From an uncultured Eubacteriales bacterium (GTDB taxonomy: Bacteria > Bacillota > Clostridia > Oscillospirales > Oscillospiraceae), in assembly GCA_900549485.1 (NCBI GenBank), contig UROG01000037.1:1-29749 (forward strand): 29,749 bases of DNA. The letters are read 5' to 3'. The notes below the pieces were generated by a model that was not told the DNA's origin, searched no databases, and saw only the letters and a list, made by a program, of their open reading frames with translations. This document shows, in pieces, positions 15,876 to 23,317 of this stretch. The translations under genes and the position numbers were made by a program. Position 1 is the stretch's first letter, and every line of letters begins with the position of its first letter.

Positions 15876-15904
15876 TTGAAAATCACAAGTAAATGAGTTA
15901 TTAT
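15876..15904 (+). promoter_or_regulatory. Sigma-A-type promoter of the CdaR-like/ftsEX operon
   Basis: TTGAAA (15876-15881), a 17 bp spacer and TATTAT (15899-15904). The predicted start near 15911 leaves a leader of about 75 nt and makes an in-frame ATG at 15903 untranslatable, which supports the start at 15987. Confidence 0.7.
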
Positions 15905-15986
15905 GTGCAAAGAGAAATGCGCAGCATTTGTGAAATTGCCGAAAATGTTTTTCATAGGCTTGCTGTGCAGCAGAGGGAGGCAGTTT

Positions 15987-17081
15987 ATGTCCAGCAAGAT
16001 TTTTCAGAATGTGATCATCCAGATGAAAGATTCTGTCGATCGCACTATTGGCGTTGTGGACGAGCAGGGCTTTGTTATTGCCAGCAGTGAGCTTGCAATG
16101 ATAGGCTCAAGAATGGATGATTTCCACATTTATGAGTTTGAAAACGGCGAGAAGGTAATCGTGACTGAGAGCAGGACGTATTGCCCGCTCAGTTCAGATA
16201 GTACAAAGCTTGACTACGCCGCCTTTGTTGAAGGCTGCGATTCTGTTTCGAGAACAATATGCGCTATTGAGGCTGTCGCATTCAATGAGGCAAAAAGCAG
16301 TTACGAGGAGAAACACAACAAAGCCGCTTTTGTCAAAAATATCATTTCCGACAATATTCTGCCGGGTGATGTATACGTCAGAGCCAAGGAACTGCATTTC
16401 ATCACGGATGAGCCGAGGGTCGTCCTGCTGGTCCGGCAGATGGAGAATTCCGATGTAACGGCGGTTGAAATCATTCAGCGCCTTTTCCCGGATCGTCAAA
16501 GAGATTTCGTGCTTAATATAAATGAGGCGGACGTTGTCGTTGTAAAGTCTCTGCCAAACACAAACTGTCATGAAGAGATACTGAAGACCGCAAAGAAAAT
16601 AGAAAAAGTCCTTCATGAGGAACTTGGCGTCAGAACCGTTATCGGCATAAGTACGAACGCACATCATCTCCGAGAGCTTGCCGATAAATATAAAGAGGCG
16701 CAGGTGGCCATTGATGTCGGACGCGTCTTTGAAAGCGAGAAGACAATAATCAATTATGAGACGCTTGGCCTCGGACGCATTATATACCAGCTTCCCACTA
16801 CTCTCTGCGAAATGTTCCTGAATGAAGTATTCAAGAAAAATCCTATCGAAACGCTTGATGAAGATACTCTTGAAACGATCAATAAATTTTTCGAGAATAA
16901 CCTGAATGTTTCCGAAACATCCAGAAAGCTCTATGTACATAGGAATACGCTCGTTTACAGACTTGAAAAAATCAAAAAACTGACCGGTCTCGATCTGAGA
17001 GAATTTGACCATGCCATTGTCTTTAAAGTTGCAATGATGGTCAAGATGTATCTTGATTCCTTGAATATTTCAAAATTTTAA
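15987..17081 (+). CDS. CdaR/PucR-family transcriptional regulator
   Basis: A 364-residue regulator of the sugar-diacid-regulator type. The N-terminal part (about 4-130: FQNVIIQMKDSVDRTIGVVDEQGFVIASS) matches the diacid-recognition domain layout. A middle region (about 150-270) resembles the degenerate GGDEF-like domain of this family. The C-terminus has the PucR-type helix-turn-helix, NNLNVSETSRKLYVHRNTLVYR followed by EKIKKLTGLDLREFDHA. The ATG at 15987 has GGGAGG 6 nt upstream. It precedes ftsE by 63 bp with no terminator between, so it probably shares the transcript. Whether it regulates ftsEX or senses a small acid is not shown. Confidence 0.87.
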   Translation: MSSKIFQNVIIQMKDSVDRTIGVVDEQGFVIASSELAMIGSRMDDFHIYEFENGEKVIVTESRTYCPLSSDSTKLDYAAFVEGCDSVSRTICAIEAVAFNEAKSSYEEKHNKAAFVKNIISDNILPGDVYVRAKELHFITDEPRVVLLVRQMENSDVTAVEIIQRLFPDRQRDFVLNINEADVVVVKSLPNTNCHEEILKTAKKIEKVLHEELGVRTVIGISTNAHHLRELADKYKEAQVAIDVGRVFESEKTIINYETLGLGRIIYQLPTTLCEMFLNEVFKKNPIETLDEDTLETINKFFENNLNVSETSRKLYVHRNTLVYRLEKIKKLTGLDLREFDHAIVFKVAMMVKMYLDSLNISKF

Positions 17082-17144
17082 GCCTTTTCAGGGCGATATC
17101 CGTATTATGCTTCCGGCATACTACGTTCTTTGGAGGACTAATAC

Positions 17145-17837
17145 ATGGTTCAGATGCAGAATGTAACGAAGATCTACGAGAGCAGCAATACTCTTGCTCT
17201 TGACTCGGTGGATCTTACAATCAACGAGGGTGAGTTTGTCTTTCTTGTCGGTCCGTCCGGCTCAGGCAAGACGACGATCATGAAGCTGATCACCGGCGAA
17301 GTCAGACCTACCTCCGGCAAAGTTGTCGTAAACAATTTCAATATGACAACGATAAGAAGAAGCAAGCTTCCGAGGGTCCGCCGTACTCTGGGCGTCATAT
17401 TTCAGGATTACCGGCTCATTGAAAATATGACCGTATATGACAATGTGGCGTTCGTCATGCGCGTTGTCGGCGCACCTCCCAGGGAGATAAGGAAAAGAGT
17501 TCCCTATGTTCTTGAGCTTGTCGGGCTTGAGGGGCGTGAAAAGCGTATGCCGAATGAGCTTTCCGGCGGTGAGCAGCAGCGTGTCGCCATTGCGAGGGCT
17601 CTTGCAAACAATCCGAGTATGATTGTCGCCGATGAGCCTACCGGAAATCTTGACCCTGTACGCAGCCTTGAGCTTATGCTCCTCTTTGAAAAAATAAATG
17701 AGATGGGTACCACCATTATGGTTGTCACTCACGAAAAGGAACTGGTCAATGCTTTTTCAAAGCGCGTTATCACAATTGATGGCGGTCATGTGATCAGTGA
17801 CGGAAATGACGGGTATTACAGTTATGAGATTGAGTAG
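17145..17837 (+). CDS. ftsE: Cell division ATP-binding protein FtsE
   Basis: ABC ATPase that pairs with FtsX at the membrane and drives activation of wall hydrolases during division or elongation. The 230 residues show Walker A GPSGSGKT (36-43), Q loop FQDYRL, signature LSGGEQQRVAIARAL (139-153), Walker B IVADEPTGNLD (160-170) and the switch histidine in VVTHEKE. GGAGGA precedes the ATG by about 8 nt. The gene overlaps ftsX by 14 bp. Confidence 0.97.
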   Translation: MVQMQNVTKIYESSNTLALDSVDLTINEGEFVFLVGPSGSGKTTIMKLITGEVRPTSGKVVVNNFNMTTIRRSKLPRVRRTLGVIFQDYRLIENMTVYDNVAFVMRVVGAPPREIRKRVPYVLELVGLEGREKRMPNELSGGEQQRVAIARALANNPSMIVADEPTGNLDPVRSLELMLLFEKINEMGTTIMVVTHEKELVNAFSKRVITIDGGHVISDGNDGYYSYEIE

Positions 17838-18711
17838 TTTCGGGTATTTGATCCGCGAGGGTTTTCGCAGTGTTACAAAGCATGGATTCATGTCCTTTGC
17901 TTCCGTTACCATTATTATGGCATGTCTTATCATCATGGGAACAATGTCCCTGCTGTCGGTAAACATTGATGTTCTGATCAAGGATCTGGAGGATCAGAAC
18001 GAGATAGTGTGCTTTGTCAGCGACGACATTACGGATGAGAACGAAGCGCGGGCTATCCAGAAAGAGATAGAGAAGCTTGACAATATAGCTGTCGTGGAAT
18101 TTGTTTCACGCACTGACGCTATGGACAGCTTCATGAGCAAGTATGATGAATCTCTTATGGAAGGCATCGATGAAAATGTTTTCAGGCATCGCTTTGTCGT
18201 TCATCTTAGCGATATTGCCCTGATGTCCGAAAGCAAACAGGCGCTTGAGCAAGTTCCGGGCATAGCAAAGGTCAATGCGCACCTTGAATATGCCAAGACG
18301 TTTGTGACAATCAGAAACATAGTGAGCGTTGTATCTCTTGTACTTATCATAATCCTCGTCTTTGTTTCCATATTTATAATGTCAAATACGATCAAGCTTG
18401 CCACGTTCTCCCGACGTGAAGAGATTGCCATTATGAAAATGGTCGGCGCAAACAATTCCTTTATAAAGCTGCCTTTTATCGTTGAAGGCCTCGTTCTTGG
18501 AATTATCGGCGGCGGTCTGGCGTTCTTTGCTGAGTGGGGAATTTATGAACTGATAACGACAAAAATCGTCGGCAGCATTACGGGAAGCTTTATTTCCGTT
18601 GTCCCGTTCAGATCGCTTGCGCTGGTTCTTCTCATTGTATTTGTCGGAACCGGCATACTTGTGGGTGTTGTAGGCGGTACAAACGCAATAAGGAATTATC
18701 TCAAGGTCTGA
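17824..18711 (+). CDS. ftsX: Cell division protein FtsX
   Basis: Integral membrane partner of FtsE that passes ATPase-driven shape changes to an outside hydrolase activator. The ATG at 17824 gives 295 residues, the usual length; an upstream in-frame ATG would overlap ftsE by more and has no better site. Four transmembrane segments are visible: about 22-45, one after residue 165 (IVSVVSLVLIIILVFVSIFIM), one near 220-245 and a last one near 262-285. A large outside loop lies between the first two, and FSRREEIAIMKMVGAN is the FtsX family signature. The extracellular loop is the likely docking site for the coiled coils of the two M23 proteins encoded next. Confidence 0.96.
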   Translation: MRLSSFGYLIREGFRSVTKHGFMSFASVTIIMACLIIMGTMSLLSVNIDVLIKDLEDQNEIVCFVSDDITDENEARAIQKEIEKLDNIAVVEFVSRTDAMDSFMSKYDESLMEGIDENVFRHRFVVHLSDIALMSESKQALEQVPGIAKVNAHLEYAKTFVTIRNIVSVVSLVLIIILVFVSIFIMSNTIKLATFSRREEIAIMKMVGANNSFIKLPFIVEGLVLGIIGGGLAFFAEWGIYELITTKIVGSITGSFISVVPFRSLALVLLIVFVGTGILVGVVGGTNAIRNYLKV

Positions 18712-18751
18712 TGATCCCTTTGCTGTGCTCTGCACTAAGGAGAAAATTTTT

Positions 18752-20023
18752 ATGAAAAGCAAAAAATCGATTCGTGTTATCGCAATTATTCTTGTTCTGC
18801 TGATGATACTGCCGTTTTTGTTTGATTCTCTGGCGGCTTATGCGGTCACGCAGGATGAAATAAACGCAATCCAGAGTCAGAAGAAAGAACTGTCGGAGAA
18901 AGTTTCAAGCTGCAAGGAGCGTCTTGCGGCGCTGCAGTCCCAGCAGGCTAATGTTCTTGAACAGAGAGCTGCCATTATGGAAGAAAACAAGCTGACGCAG
19001 GAACAGATCGACCTTGTTCAGGCTCAGATAGACATATACGACGATATGATCTCTGAACAGGCTGATCTTGTTGACGAAGCAAAAACACGCGAGGCAAGAC
19101 AGCTTCAGAAATACCGCACAAGAGTAAGGGCGATGGAGGAAAACGGCGAGATGAATATCCTTGCCCTTGTTCTCCAAACGACAAGTCTCAGCGAGCTTAT
19201 GTCTGCGGTTGATGATATGGGCGAAATAATGCAGAGCGACAAGCTCCTTGAGGAGCAGTATGTTGCCGCACGTGAGGAAACCGAAGAGATTAAGGCAAAT
19301 TATGAGACAATAAAGGCGGATTATGAGGAAAAGCAGGGGGAGCTCCGTGCTGAACAGGAAGAATTGAAAGCACAGATGGAGGCCGCCAACAAATTCCTCG
19401 AGGACCTTTCGGAAGAAATCGAAAAGGCTATTGAAGAATATAAGGCCGCTGAGGCTGAAGAAGCCGCCGCTGCCGCTCAGGTTTCGTCCCTGATAGCCGA
19501 GTGGGACAGGCAGAAAGCGGCGCAGGCTGCGGCAAATGCGACACAGGTGGTCAATGAAGACGGGACGGTAACCACGGTTACAGATTCCTCGACCATGATC
19601 AGCGGAACGGGCAGTTTCATTTGGCCTGTCCCGTGCAGCATGAGAGTCACCAGCCGCTACGGCAACCGTTCAGACCCGTTCACAGGCGCTACCGCTTATC
19701 ACAGTGGGATAGATATTGACGGCTTCGGCAACGACGGTCAGCCTGTCATCGCCGCAGACGGCGGCACTGTAATTACCGCTTCATCTAACAGCGGATACGG
19801 CAACTATGTGATTATCGACCATGGCAGCACAAAGACCGTATACGCTCATATGTCCGGTTTGGCTGTAAGCTCCGGACAGACGGTTTCTCAGGGACAGACA
19901 GTGGGTTATCTTGGGGCTACCGGCCGCGCTACGGGTACGCATCTTCATTTTGAAGTGTACGTAGGCGAAGGCAGGGTTGATCCGGCAGCGTATTTTTCCG
20001 GGATTTCCTATTATAATTGCTGA
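18752..20023 (+). CDS. PcsB/CwlO-like M23 peptidoglycan endopeptidase with coiled coil (copy 1)
   Basis: Secreted peptidoglycan hydrolase, probably controlled by FtsEX. The ATG at 18752 follows AAGGAG. The 423-residue precursor has a signal peptide (about 1-31, cleavage near AYA), a long coiled coil (about 33-255) with the hinge stretch KYRTRVRAMEENGEMN (120-135), a short Thr/Ser linker, and a C-terminal LytM/M23 domain (about 290-415). Metal ligands His317, Asp321 and His399 and catalytic His366 and His397 are all present, so it should be an active enzyme rather than an EnvC-type activator. It ends in a lone Cys. It starts 40 bp after ftsX and is followed by a paralogue. Confidence 0.93.
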   Translation: MKSKKSIRVIAIILVLLMILPFLFDSLAAYAVTQDEINAIQSQKKELSEKVSSCKERLAALQSQQANVLEQRAAIMEENKLTQEQIDLVQAQIDIYDDMISEQADLVDEAKTREARQLQKYRTRVRAMEENGEMNILALVLQTTSLSELMSAVDDMGEIMQSDKLLEEQYVAAREETEEIKANYETIKADYEEKQGELRAEQEELKAQMEAANKFLEDLSEEIEKAIEEYKAAEAEEAAAAAQVSSLIAEWDRQKAAQAAANATQVVNEDGTVTTVTDSSTMISGTGSFIWPVPCSMRVTSRYGNRSDPFTGATAYHSGIDIDGFGNDGQPVIAADGGTVITASSNSGYGNYVIIDHGSTKTVYAHMSGLAVSSGQTVSQGQTVGYLGATGRATGTHLHFEVYVGEGRVDPAAYFSGISYYNC

Positions 20024-20062
20024 TAAGGCAATTTTCTCTCAGCATTCTGGCAGGTGTTTTTA

Positions 20063-21298
20063 ATGGCATTCCTTTATAGAAATAAAATCTTCCACATTAT
20101 CGCCGCTCTTTTATCGATCTGCCTGTTGACAGGCACTTGCTGCGCGTTTGCGGCAAGTGAAGAGGAGCTTGATCAGCTGAAAAAAGAGCGCGACGCACTT
20201 GTAAAGCAGCGTCAGGAGCAGCAGGCTGTCGTTGATTATCTAAAGCAGCAGCAAGCGGGCGTTCTTATGGTGAAAGCTGCGCTGGATGAGCGCAATGCTT
20301 ACACGACCATGCAGATTCAGCTCAATAACGATGAAATTGCTTTGTACGATCAGATGATCGAGGATAAAAGCATTGAAGTTGCCGAAGCTAAAGCGCTTGA
20401 GGATGAGCAGCTTATGCTTTACAGGAATCGCGTGCGGGCAATGGAAGAGGACGGAAATTACAGCTTTATTGCTCTGCTGCTCAACACATCTGATGTTGGC
20501 GAATTTCTGACCGCCATGGACGACATCGGCGAAATAATGCTCAGCGACAAAATGCTTGAAGACGCCTACATAGAAGCGCGTGAACATACCGAGGCCGTCA
20601 GAGCTGAATATGAAGCTTATAAAGAAGAGGTAGTCGCCAAAAGGGATGAGCTTCAGATTCAGCAGGATCAGCTCGCTCAGGAGCTTGAAGAAGCCAACAG
20701 CCTCATTACGGATCTTATGAAAGATATTGAAAGCAATGCCTATATACTTGCCGAGCTTGCCGCCAATGAGCAGGAGGCGGAAACAAACGTAGCAAACATG
20801 GCTCTGGCACTTGAAAAGCAGCGTCAGGCCGAGATTGCCAGAACAGGCGGCGGAGGCGGAGGTGCGGTAGTAGGCACTGGTGCATTTACATGGCCTGTGC
20901 CCTCCTGCACATATATTACAAGCCGCTTCGGACTCAGGGTGCATCCTGTGTATGGGACTACCAAAAACCACACGGGGCTTGACATAGGCGCTGCCTCCGG
21001 CGCGGCGGTCGTCGCCGCGGACGGCGGTACGGTCACAATGGCGGGCGTCAACGGCGGCTACGGAAATTGCGTAATGATTGATCACGGAAACGGCTATCAG
21101 ACTTTGTACGGACACCTCGCCTCGATTTCGGTTTCAAACGGAAGCACAGTTTCCGCCGGCCAGACTATCGGAACCGTCGGAAGCACCGGCGTTTCTACCG
21201 GTCCTCATTGCCATTTTGAGATTTTTCAGGGCGGCGTAAGAATTGATCCCGAGCAGTTCTTTTCCGGACTAACATTCTCGGAAGGCGCCGGAGTATAG
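20063..21298 (+). CDS. PcsB/CwlO-like M23 peptidoglycan endopeptidase with coiled coil (copy 2)
   Basis: Paralogue of the gene before it. The ATG at 20063 is used because AGG lies 8 nt upstream; GTG 20054 is inside that site. The 411-residue precursor has a signal peptide (about 1-31, ending near AFA), a coiled coil (about 33-258) with a matching hinge YRNRVRAMEEDGNYS (120-134), a run of six glycines (262-267), and an M23 domain (about 272-400). Metal ligands His303, Asp307 and His384 and catalytic His351 and His382 are present. The coiled coils of both copies share a stretch of the form DDxGEIMxSDKxLE, which suggests the same FtsX docking mode. It is the last gene before a terminator. Confidence 0.92.
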   Translation: MAFLYRNKIFHIIAALLSICLLTGTCCAFAASEEELDQLKKERDALVKQRQEQQAVVDYLKQQQAGVLMVKAALDERNAYTTMQIQLNNDEIALYDQMIEDKSIEVAEAKALEDEQLMLYRNRVRAMEEDGNYSFIALLLNTSDVGEFLTAMDDIGEIMLSDKMLEDAYIEAREHTEAVRAEYEAYKEEVVAKRDELQIQQDQLAQELEEANSLITDLMKDIESNAYILAELAANEQEAETNVANMALALEKQRQAEIARTGGGGGGAVVGTGAFTWPVPSCTYITSRFGLRVHPVYGTTKNHTGLDIGAASGAAVVAADGGTVTMAGVNGGYGNCVMIDHGNGYQTLYGHLASISVSNGSTVSAGQTIGTVGSTGVSTGPHCHFEIFQGGVRIDPEQFFSGLTFSEGAGV

Positions 21299-21302
21299 TA
21301 CT

Positions 21303-21337
21303 AATAACCGGACAGTTTTTTGCGCTGTCCGGTTATT
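21303..21337 (+). terminator. Terminator after the ftsEX-M23 operon
   Basis: A perfect 13 bp stem (21303-21315 with 21325-21337) and 9 nt loop containing TTTTTT directly follow the second M23 gene. A T run (ATTTTTTA) comes five bases after the stem, so termination may be partial. Confidence 0.7.
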
Positions 21338-21436
21338 CGGGTATTTTTTACTCCTTATCTACAAATACATAGGGATTTTAAAAGACAGAACTTCTTAAAG
21401 GCAGCTTCGTATAAAAATAAACAGGGGGATTGCATT

Positions 21437-22684
21437 TTGGGTAAATTTTTTCGCAGACTTATGTACAATTTCGGCAGAGTGATTGCCTATATTTTTAACA
21501 TAAAAATACCGCTCAAAATTGTCGTTGCTTTGCTGATCATTCTTATTGGCGGGACGTATTTTATAACCTCAAATAAGCTCATTAATGCTGTCGGAGGAGA
21601 GAGTGAATACGACGAGGCTATGCGGTATATCGAAATAAAAAATATCGTTGATGAAAAATTCATTGATACGGTAGACAGGAAAGCAATGGGCGACTCTGCC
21701 TCCGCCGCAATGGTTTCAAGCCTTGGCGATAAGTGGAGCTATTTCATGACTGCCGATGAATATAAAACGTATCAATTGTATTCTTCGGATGAATATTCCG
21801 ACATCGGAATGAGCATAAAGCTTGATGAGAACACCTTGGGTTATCAGGTGATTTCGATCAATTCCGAGTCTCCGGCAGCATGGGCCGGACTTGCAAGCGG
21901 CATGGTGATCACCGGCATCGACGGTCAGAGTATCATTGGGAAAGACCTTGATGAGGTCAGGACCATGATACGTGCGCGCCTTAACACGATGTTTGTCCTT
22001 GAAATTAACGGCGGCGATCCGATAAATGTTGACTGCTCACAGTCGCACTCAAGCTCTGTAAGCTACCGTCTTGAAAAAACGGAAGCCGGTTATGTTAAAA
22101 TCGATAATTTTGAAGCGGGAAGCGGACAGGAAGCCATAGATGCGATTGAAGCGCTTCTTGCGCAGAAGGCCGTTGCTCTCGTTATTGACGTCCGCGGAAA
22201 TCCCGGCGGGCTTAAAGAAGAGGTTGCGACCCTGCTTGATTACCTTTTACCCAAGGGCGTACTTTTTTATGAGGTAGATAAAGAAGGTCACGAGGAAGTC
22301 ACCGAATCTGACGGCATGTGCGTGCAGATACCGATGGTAATCCTTGTAAATGGTGAATCCTATTCCGAGGCGGAGATTTTCGCCGCCGTAATTCAGGAAT
22401 ATAATTGGGGACTTCTTATGGGCGAGCCCACCAGCGGCAGAACAAGAATACAGAATACCGTTGTCCTTGAAGACGGAAGCGCTATCCGCCTCTCTACAAA
22501 GAGCTTCCTTACTCCCAACAGGATTGATTTATGCAAAAAAGGCGGCGTAGTACCCGACTCCATTCTCTTTAACTCCGATGCATCCGCAACCGGTACGACA
22601 GCCGGTACAACAGGCGGCGAAGACGGCACCTCAAGCGTATCAAACGATGATCAGCTTATGGCCGCTTTGAAATATTTGAGTTGA
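21437..22684 (+). CDS. S41 carboxy-terminal processing protease-like protein with Arg at the catalytic Lys position
   Basis: A membrane-anchored S41 peptidase relative (CtpA/CtpB group). TTG 21437 is chosen because AGGGGGA is 7 nt upstream; the product has 415 residues. It has one transmembrane helix (about 27-45), a PDZ domain (about 120-205, with ESPAAWAGLASGMVITGIDGQS) and the protease core. The nucleophile Ser310 is kept in NGESYSEAE. The general-base lysine expected 25 residues later is Arg335 in GEPTSGRTRIQ (codon AGA at 22439). The C-terminal tail is Thr/Gly-rich. Ctp proteases often lie next to ftsEX/CwlO genes and trim wall-hydrolase partners or sporulation proteins. Activity is doubtful if Lys is essential; a structural or pseudo-protease role is possible. 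Confidence 0.88.
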   Translation: MGKFFRRLMYNFGRVIAYIFNIKIPLKIVVALLIILIGGTYFITSNKLINAVGGESEYDEAMRYIEIKNIVDEKFIDTVDRKAMGDSASAAMVSSLGDKWSYFMTADEYKTYQLYSSDEYSDIGMSIKLDENTLGYQVISINSESPAAWAGLASGMVITGIDGQSIIGKDLDEVRTMIRARLNTMFVLEINGGDPINVDCSQSHSSSVSYRLEKTEAGYVKIDNFEAGSGQEAIDAIEALLAQKAVALVIDVRGNPGGLKEEVATLLDYLLPKGVLFYEVDKEGHEEVTESDGMCVQIPMVILVNGESYSEAEIFAAVIQEYNWGLLMGEPTSGRTRIQNTVVLEDGSAIRLSTKSFLTPNRIDLCKKGGVVPDSILFNSDASATGTTAGTTGGEDGTSSVSNDDQLMAALKYLS

Positions 22685-22709
22685 CATATGCGTTAAATAT
22701 CAATATAAT
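22681..22709 (+). promoter_or_regulatory. Perfect consensus sigma-A promoter for greA-lysS
   Basis: TTGACA (22681-22686), a 17 bp spacer and TATAAT (22704-22709) match the consensus at all 12 positions. The -35 box includes the stop codon of the S41 protease gene. The start is predicted near 22716, leaving a leader of about 47 nt. Confidence 0.88.
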
Positions 22710-22762
22710 AATTAAGCTTTTCAGGTCTTTATCTGCATTATTTTTGAAAAGGGGATTTTCAA

Positions 22763-23251
22763 ATGTCTAATTCTAACAGATTCAAGATGAGCCAGGAACG
22801 TCTGGACGCTCTTAAAGAGGAACTTTATTACCTTGAGACGGTAAGGGAAAAGGAAGTTTCCGAACTAATCAAGGAAGCCAGAAGCTTCGGCGATCTTTCC
22901 GAAAACAGCGAATATGACGAAGCAAAAACGGAGCAGGGAAAGCTGTATTCAAAAATTGCCGAAATCAAGGTTCTGATCGAAAATGCGGAAATAGTTGATA
23001 ATTTAGATACAGATGCGCCTAAAGATTCCGTGACCCTTGGCAGCATTGTCACCGTTATTGACCTCGAAGATAACTTTGAGGAAAAATACGAAATAGTCGG
23101 GTCACAGGAAGCAAATCCCGGTGCGGGACGTATTTCTGATGACTCGCCTCTCGGGAGGGGACTCCACGGGCATCGTGCCGGTGAAACCGTCAGTATCGAC
23201 GCTCCAGTCGGAGTACTGAAATTCAAGATCGTGTCCGTTGAAAACAAATGA
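22763..23251 (+). CDS. greA: Transcription elongation factor GreA
   Basis: Rescues backtracked RNA polymerase by inserting its coiled coil into the secondary channel and promoting cleavage of the 3' end. The 162 residues fit the family. The N-terminal coiled coil (about 8-75) carries the acidic tip signature FGDLSENSEYDEAK, and the C-terminal domain has the SPLGRGLHGHRAGETVSI stretch, with GKALLG-type residues replaced. AAAAGGGGA precedes the ATG. It sits between a consensus promoter and lysS, a common greA-lysS order in Firmicutes. Confidence 0.96.
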   Translation: MSNSNRFKMSQERLDALKEELYYLETVREKEVSELIKEARSFGDLSENSEYDEAKTEQGKLYSKIAEIKVLIENAEIVDNLDTDAPKDSVTLGSIVTVIDLEDNFEEKYEIVGSQEANPGAGRISDDSPLGRGLHGHRAGETVSIDAPVGVLKFKIVSVENK

Positions 23252-23317
23252 TCAGGCAGGAGTCGTCTTATATCTGACTGATACGGCGGTATGTATATTA
23301 AGGATGGGGGAAAAAAG

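Noticed and set aside
15903..15986. Upstream start for the CdaR-like regulator
   Set aside because: The ATG is inside the -10 box of the promoter at 15876-15904 and cannot be translated from that transcript.
20240..21115. Open frame of 291 codons on the minus strand
   Set aside because: Antisense of the second M23 gene, whose signal peptide, coiled coil and active-site residues are clear.
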